A stretch of 64,000 nucleotides of DNA from CANJBX01 sp035556735 (GCA_035556735.1 DATMFF010000014.1:124001-188000); one strand, 5' to 3'. Shown: positions 36,122 to 45,939, counted from the stretch's first letter. Numbers and translations: made by a program. The notes: generated by a model from the letters alone, not told the origin.

Positions 36122-37254
36122 CCTGCCAACGCCGACGCCGGATCGATCTTGAGTGCCATACGGACCCCCAGCCCGCTCGCCAGCAGGCAGACCACAAGCA
36201 CGAGCCCGAAGAGCGTGGCCGCATCCGAAGGCTCGAGCACCAACTTGCGAGGAAAATAGCCGTGGCCTGCATTGATCAGGATGACCCCCGTCGCAAAGCT
36301 GATGATTCCCATGGCCAGAGCCTGTTGCACGATCAAGCCAACGATCCGGCGGTCTGGAGCCCCGATCAACTTCAGTGTCGCAATCGATTTCTTCTTGTCG
36401 ATCGTCATCGTGTATACGATCAATCCGAGGATCACCGTGGAGACGACCAGCAGCAAGCTCGTAAACAGACCGATCTGACGGCGCGCCCGCTCGACCACCG
36501 ACCGCGATAGGACCGTCTCCTGCTGCTCCTGCGTGAGGGCCGACAGGTGCTTCCAGCGGGCAATTCCTTCGGCAAACCGCGTGGCGTCGACGCCGGGCAA
36601 CAGGCGGACCAGGATGGCGTTGACACTGTCGCTGGGCGTCACCGGCGACGAGGCTCGTGCAGCCTCTCGTCGCGCCGCCGCAGGCGTGAGATCGAATTGC
36701 AGCTTCTGCGCGTCGCGCAACGTGATGAAGACCACGGGATCGCCGCCCGACGCGACAAGGTTTTCCGTGAGACCCACGATCGTGAACGTATCCCGGCCGA
36801 GCTTGATCCGATCGCCCAGTGCGAGTTCGGCCTTGCGGTCGGCGATGGCTTCATAACGGCTGCGCAGGAGAGTGCGGCCTTCTACAACCGTCGGCGCCTC
36901 GCCGGGACGCGCAATCTCCGCGCCGACCACCAGCAGCCGCTTGACCTGACCGAGGTGTTGCGCCTCGACGTTCTGGTATGCGACGGCGCCCGCGGCCTCG
37001 ACGCCCCATTGTGCGGCAACCGCTTCGCGCGTATCGCCGGGAATGCGCGAGGCCTCGGCGAAGGGACCGCGCGTGCCCCCCTCGACGATCCAGACATCCG
37101 CCCGCGCGGCGCGCGCGAGGCCAAGCGATTCGAGCACCAGCCCCCGGTAAATCCCGACCATCGCCATGACGATGCCGAGTAACAGGCTCAACCCCAGGCA
37201 TGTCAGCAGGAAGCGCCCAAGATTGTGTCGGATGTCCTTCAGCGCGAGGTTCAT
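36118..37254 (-). CDS. ABC transporter permease, FtsX-like (DevC type)
   Basis: A 378-residue permease with one N-terminal helix (residues 13-38, after LALKDIRHNLGRF), a large periplasmic domain (about 40-255, with the VWIVEGGTRGPFAEAS and RSLLxGRY-like RSRYEAIADR segments) and three C-terminal helices, the MacB/DevC topology. The final TM block DAATLFGLVLVVCLLASGLG is typical. It starts one base after the adaptor gene and overlaps the ATPase gene. Confidence 0.92.
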   Translation of the reverse strand: MNLALKDIRHNLGRFLLTCLGLSLLLGIVMAMVGIYRGLVLESLGLARAARADVWIVEGGTRGPFAEASRIPGDTREAVAAQWGVEAAGAVAYQNVEAQHLGQVKRLLVVGAEIARPGEAPTVVEGRTLLRSRYEAIADRKAELALGDRIKLGRDTFTIVGLTENLVASGGDPVVFITLRDAQKLQFDLTPAAARREAARASSPVTPSDSVNAILVRLLPGVDATRFAEGIARWKHLSALTQEQQETVLSRSVVERARRQIGLFTSLLLVVSTVILGLIVYTMTIDKKKSIATLKLIGAPDRRIVGLIVQQALAMGIISFATGVILINAGHGYFPRKLVLEPSDAATLFGLVLVVCLLASGLGVRMALKIDPASALAG

Positions 37255-37255
37255 G

Positions 37256-38425
37256 TCAGTTAGCGCCCGACCCTAGCGGCCGCGCAGCTCGGCCCTCGCG
37301 CAGACCGTCCCGGCCCTCGGCCACGATCGCCACATCCGGCGCCAGGTCTGAGACGATCTGGACACGCCCGTCGAGCAAACGCTCGCCGAGCCGGACCGCA
37401 CGTTTGGCCAATCGGCCGTGTTCAATCACCCAGATCGAGCCGGCATTACCCTGATATCCCTCGACGAGCCTGAGCGGAATGAACACTCCGCGCGGAACGA
37501 CCGTCTTGACGATCTCAACTTCGGCCTGCTCGCCCAGAAAACGTATCTGGTGTTGAGGATCGCAAGCGCGGCAGCGCACGTATACGCGCCGCTCCTCCGT
37601 GACGCGGTCGTTCTCCTGGTCGATCCGGACAACTTCCGCCTCCACCACGCGGTCCGCCTCCGACCGCAGCCGGACGAACGCGGTCTGGCCGATTGCAAGC
37701 CCTCCGGCGAGCGCTTCATCGACATAAGCCCGCACCCAGATCGAGCGCGGCGCAACCAGCGTGAAAACGGTCTCTCCCGCATTGGCGATGCTGCCAAGTT
37801 CCTTGTGGCGGGCGATGACCCGCGCATCGAAAGGCGCGCGTAGTTCATGCTGCGCCAGAAGGACAGCCTCGATCTGCCGTTGCGCAGCAGCATCGTCCTG
37901 CAACACCGCCGCCACCGCCGTGTCCGCCTCCGCCACCTGCATGTCGCTCGCAGCGATGTCTTCCGCAGCCTGGGCGTCCTCCGCCGCCTCGGAGGACACC
38001 GCGCCGCGACCCACCAGCGTCTGGCGCCGCAGATTGACATTCTTCTTTTGTTGATAGGAGGCTTGCGCGCGAGCGCGCTGCGCCTCCGCCTTCCTGAGAT
38101 TGGCAGCTGCCTGCCGCTGAGCGGCTTCGCTCTTCGTCAACTTGGCACGTTGCGCCCCGTCATCCAGCTTGGCCAGCAGAGCCCCGGAGGGCACGATGTC
38201 GCCCTGGTCGGCGAACATCTCCGTAAGCTTGCCAGCAACCTGGAATCCGACCTTGGAAACGATCTGCGCCTCGACCGTCCCTATTCCGAACACGCGGACT
38301 TCGGTGTTGTTCTGCGGCTCCACAGTCTTGACGGCAATTTCCCGCACGAAGCGCGCATAATAGACGGCGCTCGCGAGCGCGATCAGCAGGACCAAGCCCG
38401 CAACGGCCTTCCACCTATGCGCCAT
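37256..38425 (-). CDS. HlyD-family membrane fusion protein (DevB type)
   Basis: A 389-residue periplasmic adaptor: one N-terminal anchor (residues 7-25), a beta-barrel/lipoyl region (GTVEAQIVSKVGFQVAGKL), a long alpha-helical hairpin rich in Ala, Gln and Arg (about 85-190), then VLLAQHELRAPFDARVIAR (lipoyl half-motif) and a C-terminal barrel. Unusual for the family is a Cys pair, VRCRACDPQHQ, that could bind metal or form a disulfide. Start at ATG 38425, which overlaps the DUF2892 stop (TAATG). Confidence 0.9.
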   Translation of the reverse strand: MAHRWKAVAGLVLLIALASAVYYARFVREIAVKTVEPQNNTEVRVFGIGTVEAQIVSKVGFQVAGKLTEMFADQGDIVPSGALLAKLDDGAQRAKLTKSEAAQRQAAANLRKAEAQRARAQASYQQKKNVNLRRQTLVGRGAVSSEAAEDAQAAEDIAASDMQVAEADTAVAAVLQDDAAAQRQIEAVLLAQHELRAPFDARVIARHKELGSIANAGETVFTLVAPRSIWVRAYVDEALAGGLAIGQTAFVRLRSEADRVVEAEVVRIDQENDRVTEERRVYVRCRACDPQHQIRFLGEQAEVEIVKTVVPRGVFIPLRLVEGYQGNAGSIWVIEHGRLAKRAVRLGERLLDGRVQIVSDLAPDVAIVAEGRDGLREGRAARPLGSGAN

Positions 38426-38631
38426 TACGCCGGCCGCTTCGGCGTGCAGGTCGAGATCCCGAGCAGGCTGTAGAGCGGGCAAACCCCAAAGACCGCCGTC
38501 AGCAGCGGGACGACGCCGATCCAGCCAACCCAATTCCAACTGCTCGGCTCGAACCCGATCGGAACGGCATAAGCAAGCAGCACCACCCCGATTACGAAAC
38601 GCACCACACGGTCGATCCAGCCCATGTTCAT
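38425..38631 (-). CDS. DUF2892 family small membrane protein
   Basis: A 68-residue protein with the DUF2892 pattern: NMGWIDRVVRFVIGVVLL at the N-terminus, WVGWIGVVPLLTAVFGVCP in the second helix and PLYSLLGISTC at the end. It has two membrane helices and two cysteines, as in the membrane domain of YgaP-like sulfurtransferases. GGAGGAGGGAG precedes the start. It is the first gene of the DevBCA-type operon by overlap with the adaptor gene, an association that suggests a shared role. Confidence 0.88.
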   Translation of the reverse strand: MNMGWIDRVVRFVIGVVLLAYAVPIGFEPSSWNWVGWIGVVPLLTAVFGVCPLYSLLGISTCTPKRPA

Positions 38632-38869
38632 GGCCGCTCCCTCCTCCAAGATCGAACCTGCTTTTGCCGGATCCGGCACGCTGGACATTGCGCTGGGTCA
38701 ATCATCGTCGCGGAAAGCGGCCTCGCGCGCGTGCGGCCCGTCCGCCGCCTCGCCAGCCCCGTGGTTACCAAGCCATTGCTTCACCAACGATTTACGACAA
38801 TCCGCGATTGGGACGTCGTGCCTAATAGATTAGCAGAATCACAAAATATTGTGCGCGATCCTGGCGGCC

Positions 38870-41800
38870 ATGAGGGGGGAAATCCTACGACCGTTCCGGC
38901 GCCGCGGACGCGCGAATGCGCGTCCCGAGCCAGCTATTTGCTCGAGCCCTGGCCGCGAACACGAAGAACGCCGGCCCAACACCACGCTCAAGCACTTCGG
39001 AGCGATCCTTTTCCTCCTGCTGCTGGCCTTTGTCGCTGCTCTGTCTTGGCAGGCTTGGCACCAGGAAGAGTCGGACACGAAGGCAGAGCTTGCAACAATC
39101 TCGCAGGTCGGCGCGCGCGCGCTCGACAGCTACCTTGGCCAACTGGAAATCTCATTGAAGATTCTCGCCGAGGCGTTGGCTGACCGGCGCGATCAGGGCG
39201 AGATGCTCAAAGTCGATCGCGCCCACGAACTGGTCGCGCAGTTTCATCGTCTGCATACCGAGCTTGTCAACGTCGTCGTGGCTCGCGCAGATGGGCAAAT
39301 CCTTGTGTCAGCCAACGCGGCCGGCGCGGTCCTGCCGTCCATCGCCGAGGAGGAATCGTTCAAGAACTTCTCGCGCGTGGTGTTCTTCGGAATTGACATC
39401 GGTCAGGCCATGGTCGACCCCGCCACCGGTCGGTGGGTCGTCCCCGTCCGCTACCGGATCAACGACATCTATCAGAACCTCCTCTACGTGGTCAGCGCAC
39501 AGGTTCCTGTCGACTTCTTTGCAAGCTTCTGGAAAGAGACCCCGATCACGAGCAAGGCGGCGATCGGCCTGCTGCGCGACGATGGCTATCTGCTGAGCCG
39601 CTATCCGCCGTCCGACGGGTTGCGTGAAGACCAGGCTTACGGCATGCCGCTGGGCGACGTTCTCGTCGACCTGCTGCGGCAGAACGGCTTCCCAACCGAA
39701 GGCGTCTTCAAAGGGCGAAGTGCATTCGATGGCGCCCGCCGTCTTTACGTAACGCGCCGTCTCGCCCAGCACCCGCTCACGCTGTTCGTCAGCATGCCGA
39801 TGGCACAGATCCGTAATGCCTGGTGGCGCAAGGTCGAATTTTCGTATTTTCTGACGCTCATCGTGCTGCTCGGCGGGACGTCGATCTACATCATCACGTC
39901 GCGTCGCCAAAAAAGTTACGAGCAGTCGCTAGACGACGCTCTACTCGCCGCCGAGCGCGCGAGCCGCGAGCTCGATGTGGCCCTCGACAACATGTCTCAC
40001 GGCCTGTGCATGTTCGACGCGGCCCAGCGGCTCGTGGTCGCCAACGACCGCTACGTCGAAATGTACGGCTTGCCGCCTGAAGCGGTCCGGCCGGGAACCC
40101 CGCTGACAGATTTGATCAAGCGCCTCATCGATATGGGAATGGTGCCACGCGATCAGGGCGACCAGATGGCGCAGTTTGCCGCGGACATGGCCGCAGGCAA
40201 GGTCGACCAACGCATTCGCGAGCATCCCGATGGGCGCACCATCGTCGTCACCAATCGGCCCCTGGCCGCGGGAGGATGGGTCGCAACGCACGAGGACATC
40301 ACTGAACGACGGCGCGCCGAGCAAAAGCTCGAGCAGACGCAGCGGTTCCTGAACGCCGTCATTGAACACACGCCCGCGATTCTCAGCGTCAAGCACGTGC
40401 GAACCCGGACCTACGCGCTCGTCAATCGGGCGGCCAGCCTGCTGTTCGGATATGCCAGCGAGCAGATGATCGGGCGGACCGTCCACGAGCTGTTCCGAAA
40501 GCAGCAGGCCGACTACTTCGCCGCGCGCGACGAGGAAGCCATCGCGACGCGAGGCCAGCCGATCGTTCATGAGCATACGGTAACCGGGCCTCATAACGGC
40601 ACGCGCACCCTGAGCACCACCAAGCTGGCCATTCTGGATGCCCACGGCCATCCCGAATATTTGATGAGCTTCTCGGAAGATATCACCGAACGCAGACAAG
40701 CCGAGGCGAGCATCGCCTATATGGCGCATCACGATCCCCTGACCGGCCTCGCCAACCGCCTTCTGCTGCGCGAGCGAATGGAGGAAGCGCTACGCTCCGA
40801 CGGCGCGCGTCTCGCCGTGCTGTACCTCGACCTGGATCACTTCAAGAGCATCAACGACACGCTTGGCCATTCCGTCGGAGACGAATTCCTCAAGATGATC
40901 GCAAGCCGCCTGACGCGCAGCATCCGGGAGGGCGACACGGTGGCGCGGCTCGGTGGTGACGAATTCGTTGTTCTGCTCGCGCAAGTGGCAGACAGGTCCG
41001 AGGTCGAGGCAACTGCGCGCCGGGTGCGAGAGGCCATTACAGCTCCAATCGAGCTCGAACAGCAGAACATCGTCGCCGACGTGAGCATTGGCATCTCGAT
41101 GGCTCCGAATGACGCCGCATCAGCGGAGCAATTGCTGAAGAACTCCGATATGGCATTGTACAGCGCAAAAGCAGATGGACGCGGCACGCACCGCTTCTTC
41201 GAACCGTCGATGGACGCCGACGCGCAGGTCAGGCGCACGCTCGAGGTCGACCTGCGCAAAGCGTTGGCTGAAGGCGAGTTCGCGCTTCACTTCCAGCCAC
41301 AGGTGGACATCGCCAGCGACGAGATCGTCGCCTGCGAGGCTTTGCTACGTTGGAATCACCGCACGCGCGGAATGATCGCCCCCAACGAGTTCATTCCGAT
41401 CGCGGAAGATACCGGCCTCATCACCTCGATCGGGGAATGGGTGTTGAAGGCCGCATGCATCCAGGCTGCGTCATGGCCGTCGAACATCAAGATCGCGGTC
41501 AATGTTTCCCCGGCCCAGTTCCGCTCCAGCGGGCTGCTCCAGACGGTTGTCTCCGCGCTCGCCGCCGCCAACCTCTCGCCGTCGCGGCTCGAGATCGAGA
41601 TCACCGAGGCGGTGCTTTTGCACAACAACGAAACGACGCTGGCGACCCTGGCGCAGCTCGACGAACTGGGCGTGCGCATTGCGCTTGACGATTTCGGAAC
41701 CGGCTATTCCTCGCTGAGCTACCTGCGAAATTTTCCGTTCGACAAGATCAAGATCGACAAGTCGTTCATTCGCGATCTTACCGAGAATCCCGATTCATCC

Positions 41801-42016
41801 TCGATCGTGCGCGCGATTGCGGGACTCGCCGCCGAACTCGGCATGACAACCACCGCGGAAGGTGTGGAGACCGCCGAGCAGCTCATGCGTCTGCGTGAGT
41901 TTGGATGCACCGAGATGCAAGGCTTTCTCTTCAGCCCGCCGCTTCCCGCGGACCAACTTGCGGCGAAGTTCTTCACGATCCATCCGGCAAGCGCGCGCCC
42001 CACGCAGGCGGCCTGA
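38870..42016 (+). CDS. membrane-bound GGDEF/EAL protein with cache and PAS domains
   Basis: A 1048-residue protein. TM1 is about 43-63, a PDC/dCache-like sensor loop spans to TM2 (323-343), then a PAS_7-like domain from about 371 (LDNMSHGLCMFDAAQRLVVAN), a second PAS from about 493, a GGDEF domain (617-785, catalytic RLGGDEFVVLL intact near 695) and an EAL domain (797-1040) with CEALLRWNHR, LEIEITE and DDFGTGYSSLSYL. Both c-di-GMP synthesis and hydrolysis residues look intact, so it is probably bifunctional or switched by its sensors. ATG 38870 is used, as a TTG at 38849 has little support. Confidence 0.95.
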   Translation: MRGEILRPFRRRGRANARPEPAICSSPGREHEERRPNTTLKHFGAILFLLLLAFVAALSWQAWHQEESDTKAELATISQVGARALDSYLGQLEISLKILAEALADRRDQGEMLKVDRAHELVAQFHRLHTELVNVVVARADGQILVSANAAGAVLPSIAEEESFKNFSRVVFFGIDIGQAMVDPATGRWVVPVRYRINDIYQNLLYVVSAQVPVDFFASFWKETPITSKAAIGLLRDDGYLLSRYPPSDGLREDQAYGMPLGDVLVDLLRQNGFPTEGVFKGRSAFDGARRLYVTRRLAQHPLTLFVSMPMAQIRNAWWRKVEFSYFLTLIVLLGGTSIYIITSRRQKSYEQSLDDALLAAERASRELDVALDNMSHGLCMFDAAQRLVVANDRYVEMYGLPPEAVRPGTPLTDLIKRLIDMGMVPRDQGDQMAQFAADMAAGKVDQRIREHPDGRTIVVTNRPLAAGGWVATHEDITERRRAEQKLEQTQRFLNAVIEHTPAILSVKHVRTRTYALVNRAASLLFGYASEQMIGRTVHELFRKQQADYFAARDEEAIATRGQPIVHEHTVTGPHNGTRTLSTTKLAILDAHGHPEYLMSFSEDITERRQAEASIAYMAHHDPLTGLANRLLLRERMEEALRSDGARLAVLYLDLDHFKSINDTLGHSVGDEFLKMIASRLTRSIREGDTVARLGGDEFVVLLAQVADRSEVEATARRVREAITAPIELEQQNIVADVSIGISMAPNDAASAEQLLKNSDMALYSAKADGRGTHRFFEPSMDADAQVRRTLEVDLRKALAEGEFALHFQPQVDIASDEIVACEALLRWNHRTRGMIAPNEFIPIAEDTGLITSIGEWVLKAACIQAASWPSNIKIAVNVSPAQFRSSGLLQTVVSALAAANLSPSRLEIEITEAVLLHNNETTLATLAQLDELGVRIALDDFGTGYSSLSYLRNFPFDKIKIDKSFIRDLTENPDSSSIVRAIAGLAAELGMTTTAEGVETAEQLMRLREFGCTEMQGFLFSPPLPADQLAAKFFTIHPASARPTQAA

Positions 42017-42156
42017 CGCTGCGGCGCCCGTACGCCCCTCCGCAGCCCATGATCGTCTGACCGCCGCGATCGCGGCGCCCGGCCTGCGAACCCGCTGCGG
42101 AGCCCGGCCTCGCACCGATACCCGTACCGCAGGCCGAGGCTCGCTCCCGCGCGACC

Positions 42157-42182
42157 GGAACAATCCCCGCGACGCCGACGTT
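42157..42182 (+). promoter_or_regulatory. EcfG-type general stress promoter
   Basis: GGAAC, 17 bases, CGTT: an exact match to the EcfG consensus. It lies 83 bp before the YihY-family gene start at 42265, and its -10 element covers the alternative TTG start at 42181, which excludes that start for this transcript. Confidence 0.65.
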
Positions 42183-42264
42183 GTGCCCCGGGTCGTCTCG
42201 CGCGGCAGTACGCAACACCGCGAGACGTGAAGCCGGACTGGTCGCAGCCGTTGAGGTGAGTTTC

Positions 42265-43392
42265 GTGCGTCTCAGCCAGCAGCGCCACGCAATCTGGCAA
42301 TTCGCCGCCGCCGCAGCGCTGGTGCTCATTGCATTCGCCGGAAAGCGGTTGAACGCGCCGACGCGCTCGGGTGCCGGCGCCGACGCTGCATGCGTTCCGG
42401 ATGAATCGTTCGCGCTTCAACTCGGCCGAGCCGGTGAGCCGGGCCGCGGCCGCGCCGCGATTTCCCCTTGGCAGATGCCGTGGACCGCGTGGAAGGATAT
42501 CTTGTGGCGAACCTACGGCCAGATCAGCGAGGACAGGTTGCTCGCGGTGGCGGCTGGAGTGGTGTTCTACACCCTGCTCGCACTGTTTCCGGCGGTGACG
42601 GCATTTGTGTCGCTATACGGACTCTTCGCCCAGGTGGCGACGATCCCCGACCATCTTTCGCTCGCCTCCGGATTTGTGCCCGGCGCCGGCATCGACATCA
42701 TCAATGAGCAGATTGCCCGGCTTGCGGCCAAGGGCAACACCAAGCTCGGGCTCGGGTTTGCAGCTGGCGTGGCGCTCGCGTTGTGGAGCTCCAACGCCGG
42801 GATCAAGGCGGTCATCGACGCCCTCAACGTGATCTATGAGGAACGCGAAAAGCGGGGATTCGTGATGTTGAACCTCACTTCCCTGGCGTTCACCCTTGGC
42901 GGAATTCTCGCGCTGCTGGTAGGCGTCGCGGCCGTCGTGGTGCTGCCGTTGTTCCTGGCATATGTCGGGATGAGTGGTCCGGGGGAGTCGCTCCTGCGCG
43001 TTCTGCGGTGGCCGGCGCTGTTTGTTCTCATCGTGATCGGCCTTGAACTGATCTACCGGTTCGGGCCGAGCCGGCGGGAGGCCCGCTGGCGATGGCTGAC
43101 GGTGGGCAGCCTCTTAGCGGCAACGCTGTGGCTGATCGGTTCGCTGCTGTTGTCGTGGTACCTGGAGAACTTTGCCCATTATGACATTACCTATGGCTCG
43201 CTCGGCGCGGGGATCGCCCTCATGATGTGGCTGTGGATGTCTTCGATTGTCATTCTGCTCGGCGCCGAATTGAACTCGGAGATCGAGCACCAGACCGCGC
43301 GCGATTCGACCATCGGAGCCGCAAAACCGCTTGGCGCGCGGGGCGCCCAGATGGCCGACACGGTCGGCGCAGCGCACAGCGGCTCCGGCTGA
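42265..43392 (+). CDS. YihY/BrkB family inner-membrane protein
   Basis: A 375-residue polytopic protein of the YihY (BrkB, formerly called RNase BN) family: ISEDRLLAVAAGVVFYTLLALFPAV (residues around 90-115 here), ALWSSNAGIKAVIDALNVIYEE, RFGPSRREARWRWLT and the C-terminal ITYGSLGAGIALMMWLWMSS helix. Six membrane helices follow a 60-residue N-terminal part with one extra helix. The GTG at 42265 is chosen because GAGGTG lies six bases upstream and because an EcfG promoter lies just before. Role unknown; linked to stress and envelope. Confidence 0.9.
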   Translation: MRLSQQRHAIWQFAAAAALVLIAFAGKRLNAPTRSGAGADAACVPDESFALQLGRAGEPGRGRAAISPWQMPWTAWKDILWRTYGQISEDRLLAVAAGVVFYTLLALFPAVTAFVSLYGLFAQVATIPDHLSLASGFVPGAGIDIINEQIARLAAKGNTKLGLGFAAGVALALWSSNAGIKAVIDALNVIYEEREKRGFVMLNLTSLAFTLGGILALLVGVAAVVVLPLFLAYVGMSGPGESLLRVLRWPALFVLIVIGLELIYRFGPSRREARWRWLTVGSLLAATLWLIGSLLLSWYLENFAHYDITYGSLGAGIALMMWLWMSSIVILLGAELNSEIEHQTARDSTIGAAKPLGARGAQMADTVGAAHSGSG

Positions 43393-43507
43393 TCCGGTCC
43401 AACCTGCGAGTGCTTGGCCGCTGCGCTACGTGAAGTTCCTTAGGTTGGCCTGCATCACCGCTGATCTGCATCAACAACTCGCTTCGGTTTCCATGGGATG
43501 AAATCAC

Positions 43508-43690
43508 ATGGAAGCCTGGGTCCCACCGACCGCTCCCCCTTGCCCGTCCTGCGGCAAGCCGATGGCCTTGGCACGGATCCTCCCCCGCCTGGGCGGGGCA
43601 CCCGAGCTCCGCACGTTCCAGTGCCATCCCTGCGGCGTCGTCCAGACAGAGGCGGTTTCGCCCGAACGCCACGCCCCTTTGCGAGGCTAG
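43508..43690 (+). CDS. small zinc-ribbon protein (60 aa)
   Basis: A 60-residue protein with CPSCG and, 22 residues later, CHPCG: the pattern C-P-x-C-G-x22-C-x-P-C-G binds one zinc ion in a ribbon. It is a paralogue of the 52949-53140 protein (same spacing, both with PEL..F before the second pair). No function is established for this family; such proteins may bind nucleic acid or act as small stress factors. No EcfG box is seen before it. Confidence 0.7.
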   Translation: MEAWVPPTAPPCPSCGKPMALARILPRLGGAPELRTFQCHPCGVVQTEAVSPERHAPLRG

Positions 43691-43855
43691 CTCCGCCTGG
43701 TTGTGGTTAACGGCTTTTCAACGCCTGCAGCGCAAAATACGGCTTTAGGTCTTCATTACGCGTCGAACACGCGCCGGGTTGCCGGGCCCACGCAATGTTC
43801 GCCCGCGGCACGGCCGCATTTTGCCAGAACGCCCCCGACAACCCGGATCCCCCCA

Positions 43856-45862
43856 ATGCACATCAAGGTACGCAGCGCCATCAACGCCCTTGGTCTGGCG
43901 GTCGCCGCCGGTATCGCACTTGCGGCCGGGATCGGCGCGTTCGTCTTCCATCAGGTCAGTGTCGGCGGGCCGCTTTACGGCCAGATCATCCAGGGCAAGG
44001 ACCTCGTCGCCGACATCCTTCCACCGCCCGCCTACGTGATCGAGGCCTATCTCGAAGCGACGCTGGCCGCCAAGGGCCTGAAGACGCCGGCGGCGACGCG
44101 GGAGCGAATCCAGACTCTTCATAAGGAGTATGACGAGCGCCACCGCTTCTGGCTGGCCTCGGATCTTCGCAAGGACATCGCCGCCAAGCTGACCGAGAGA
44201 TCCCACGCCAAGGTGCAAACGCTCTGGAACGCCGCCGAGCAGGGCCTCCTGCCTGCGCTCGAGCGTAACGACGAGGCCGCTGCCGAACGGGCCTATCGCG
44301 TGATCTCACGGGCCTATGCCGAGCACCGCGCCATCATCGAGGAAATCGTCGCGGACGCGAACGCCATGAACGCCGGTATCGAAGCCGATGCCGCCCGCCA
44401 GAGCCGTACCACCATGATCGTGATGGGCGTGGTCCTGTTCGCCCTGCTGACCCTGCTGTTCACCGGGACAGCGGCGATCAACCGCTGGGTGATCCAGCCG
44501 ATCCTGCGGCTGGCGGGAGTCCTGACGGCGATGTCGGCCGGCCACACGGACGTGGACGTGCCGGAGACCCACCGCCGCGATGAAGTTGGGACCATGGCGG
44601 CCGCGGTACTCGCGCTGCGCGACAAGTCGATCGAGAATGCGGAACAACAGGCACGCAACGCCGAGCGTGATCAGCAGATCACGGCCGAGCGCGCGGAACG
44701 CGAGCGCCTTGCCGCCGAGCAGAAACGCGAGGCCGAGCGACGTGCCGCGATGGAGCGTGAGCAAGCCGCCGCGCAGTTGATGACGGAGTTCGATGCAGCC
44801 GTAGGAGGTATCGTGCAGGCCGCCATGCAGGGCGACTTCAGCCAGCGCGTGCCGCTCGATGGCAAGGACGGGATCATCCGCAACTTGGCGGCTGCGCTCA
44901 ACGCCATGTGCGAGAACGTCGGCGCGGTGATGGAGGACATGGTCGGAATGATGGCCGCCCTGGCCGAGGGCGACCTCACCCGGCGCATCACGGCGCGATA
45001 CCAAGGCACGTTCGCGACGCTTCAAGACAGCGCCAATACCACCGCCGAACGGCTCTCCACGATCGCATCGGACATCAAGTCGGCGGCAGTCGAGGTGGCC
45101 AATGCTGCGGCGGAGATATCCACTTCGACGAACGACCTCTCGCAGCGCACGGAGGAGCAGGCCGCCGGCCTCGAACAGACCTCCGCCTCGATGGAAGAAA
45201 TCGCAGCGACGGTCAAATTGAACGCCGAGAATGCCCGCCACGCCAACACGTTGACGAGCGGGGCGCGTGACGTCGCCGAGCGCGGCGGCGCCGTCGTCGC
45301 CAGCGCGGTCGACGCCATGTCCCGCATCGAGCAGTCTTCGCGCAAGATCGCCGATATCATCGGCATCATTGATGAAATCGCTCGGCAGACGAATCTGCTC
45401 GCGTTGAACGCGGCAGTGGAAGCCGCGCGTGCCGGCGATGCTGGCCGCGGATTTGCGGTGGTGGCCTCGGAGGTGCGAAACCTCGCTCAGCGCTCCTCAC
45501 AGGCGGCCAAGGACATCAAGGACCTGATCACGAACTCGTCCAGCCAGATCAAGGATGGAGTCGAACTCGTCAATCGTGCAGGCGCGTCGCTCACGGAGAT
45601 TGTTGCATCGATCAAGAGCGTCGCCGACATCGTCGCAGATATCGCCACGGCAAGTGCCGAACAGGCCACCGGGCTGGAACAGGTCAACAAGGCACTGGTC
45701 CAAATGGACGAGGTCACGCAGCAGAACTCGGCATTGGTGGAACAGAATGCCGCCACGGCCAGAACTCTGGAGACGCAATCGGCAGGCATGACCCGCCGCG
45801 TTGAATTCTTCCGACTCGGGGACGCCGAAGCAACGGGCGGGACATTGCGATCCGCCGCTTGA
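43856..45862 (+). CDS. methyl-accepting chemotaxis protein
   Basis: A 668-residue chemoreceptor. TM1 is residues 10-32; the periplasmic part (33-186) is a short four-helix-bundle-like sensor; TM2 is 187-208, then HAMP (about 210-265), a highly charged coiled coil (262-308) and a second HAMP-like unit (about 315-400). The MCP signalling domain (405-640) has the hairpin tip EIARQTNLLALNAAVEAARAG (tip given as residues near 505-525) and EQATGLEQVNKAL. The C-terminus FFRLGD has no CheR-binding pentapeptide. ATG 43856 is the start. No che genes are adjacent. Confidence 0.93.
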   Translation: MHIKVRSAINALGLAVAAGIALAAGIGAFVFHQVSVGGPLYGQIIQGKDLVADILPPPAYVIEAYLEATLAAKGLKTPAATRERIQTLHKEYDERHRFWLASDLRKDIAAKLTERSHAKVQTLWNAAEQGLLPALERNDEAAAERAYRVISRAYAEHRAIIEEIVADANAMNAGIEADAARQSRTTMIVMGVVLFALLTLLFTGTAAINRWVIQPILRLAGVLTAMSAGHTDVDVPETHRRDEVGTMAAAVLALRDKSIENAEQQARNAERDQQITAERAERERLAAEQKREAERRAAMEREQAAAQLMTEFDAAVGGIVQAAMQGDFSQRVPLDGKDGIIRNLAAALNAMCENVGAVMEDMVGMMAALAEGDLTRRITARYQGTFATLQDSANTTAERLSTIASDIKSAAVEVANAAAEISTSTNDLSQRTEEQAAGLEQTSASMEEIAATVKLNAENARHANTLTSGARDVAERGGAVVASAVDAMSRIEQSSRKIADIIGIIDEIARQTNLLALNAAVEAARAGDAGRGFAVVASEVRNLAQRSSQAAKDIKDLITNSSSQIKDGVELVNRAGASLTEIVASIKSVADIVADIATASAEQATGLEQVNKALVQMDEVTQQNSALVEQNAATARTLETQSAGMTRRVEFFRLGDAEATGGTLRSAA

Positions 45863-45939
45863 ACTGGCGCGGCTTCACCTCGCAGGTGCGGCAACCAAAC
45901 TGCTGCTTCCGGCGTTCTGCCGCTGTATAGGTGTGCGGA

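Noticed and set aside
42181..42264. TTG start extending the YihY protein
   Set aside because: The EcfG -10 element overlaps this TTG, and the GTG at 42265 has a much better ribosome binding site.
42842..42866. GGAAC-N16-CGTG inside the YihY gene
   Set aside because: Inside a coding region and mismatched in the -10 element.
44306..45241. A 311-codon minus-strand frame opposite the chemoreceptor
   Set aside because: Shadow of the MCP signalling domain; His- and Arg-rich with no motif.
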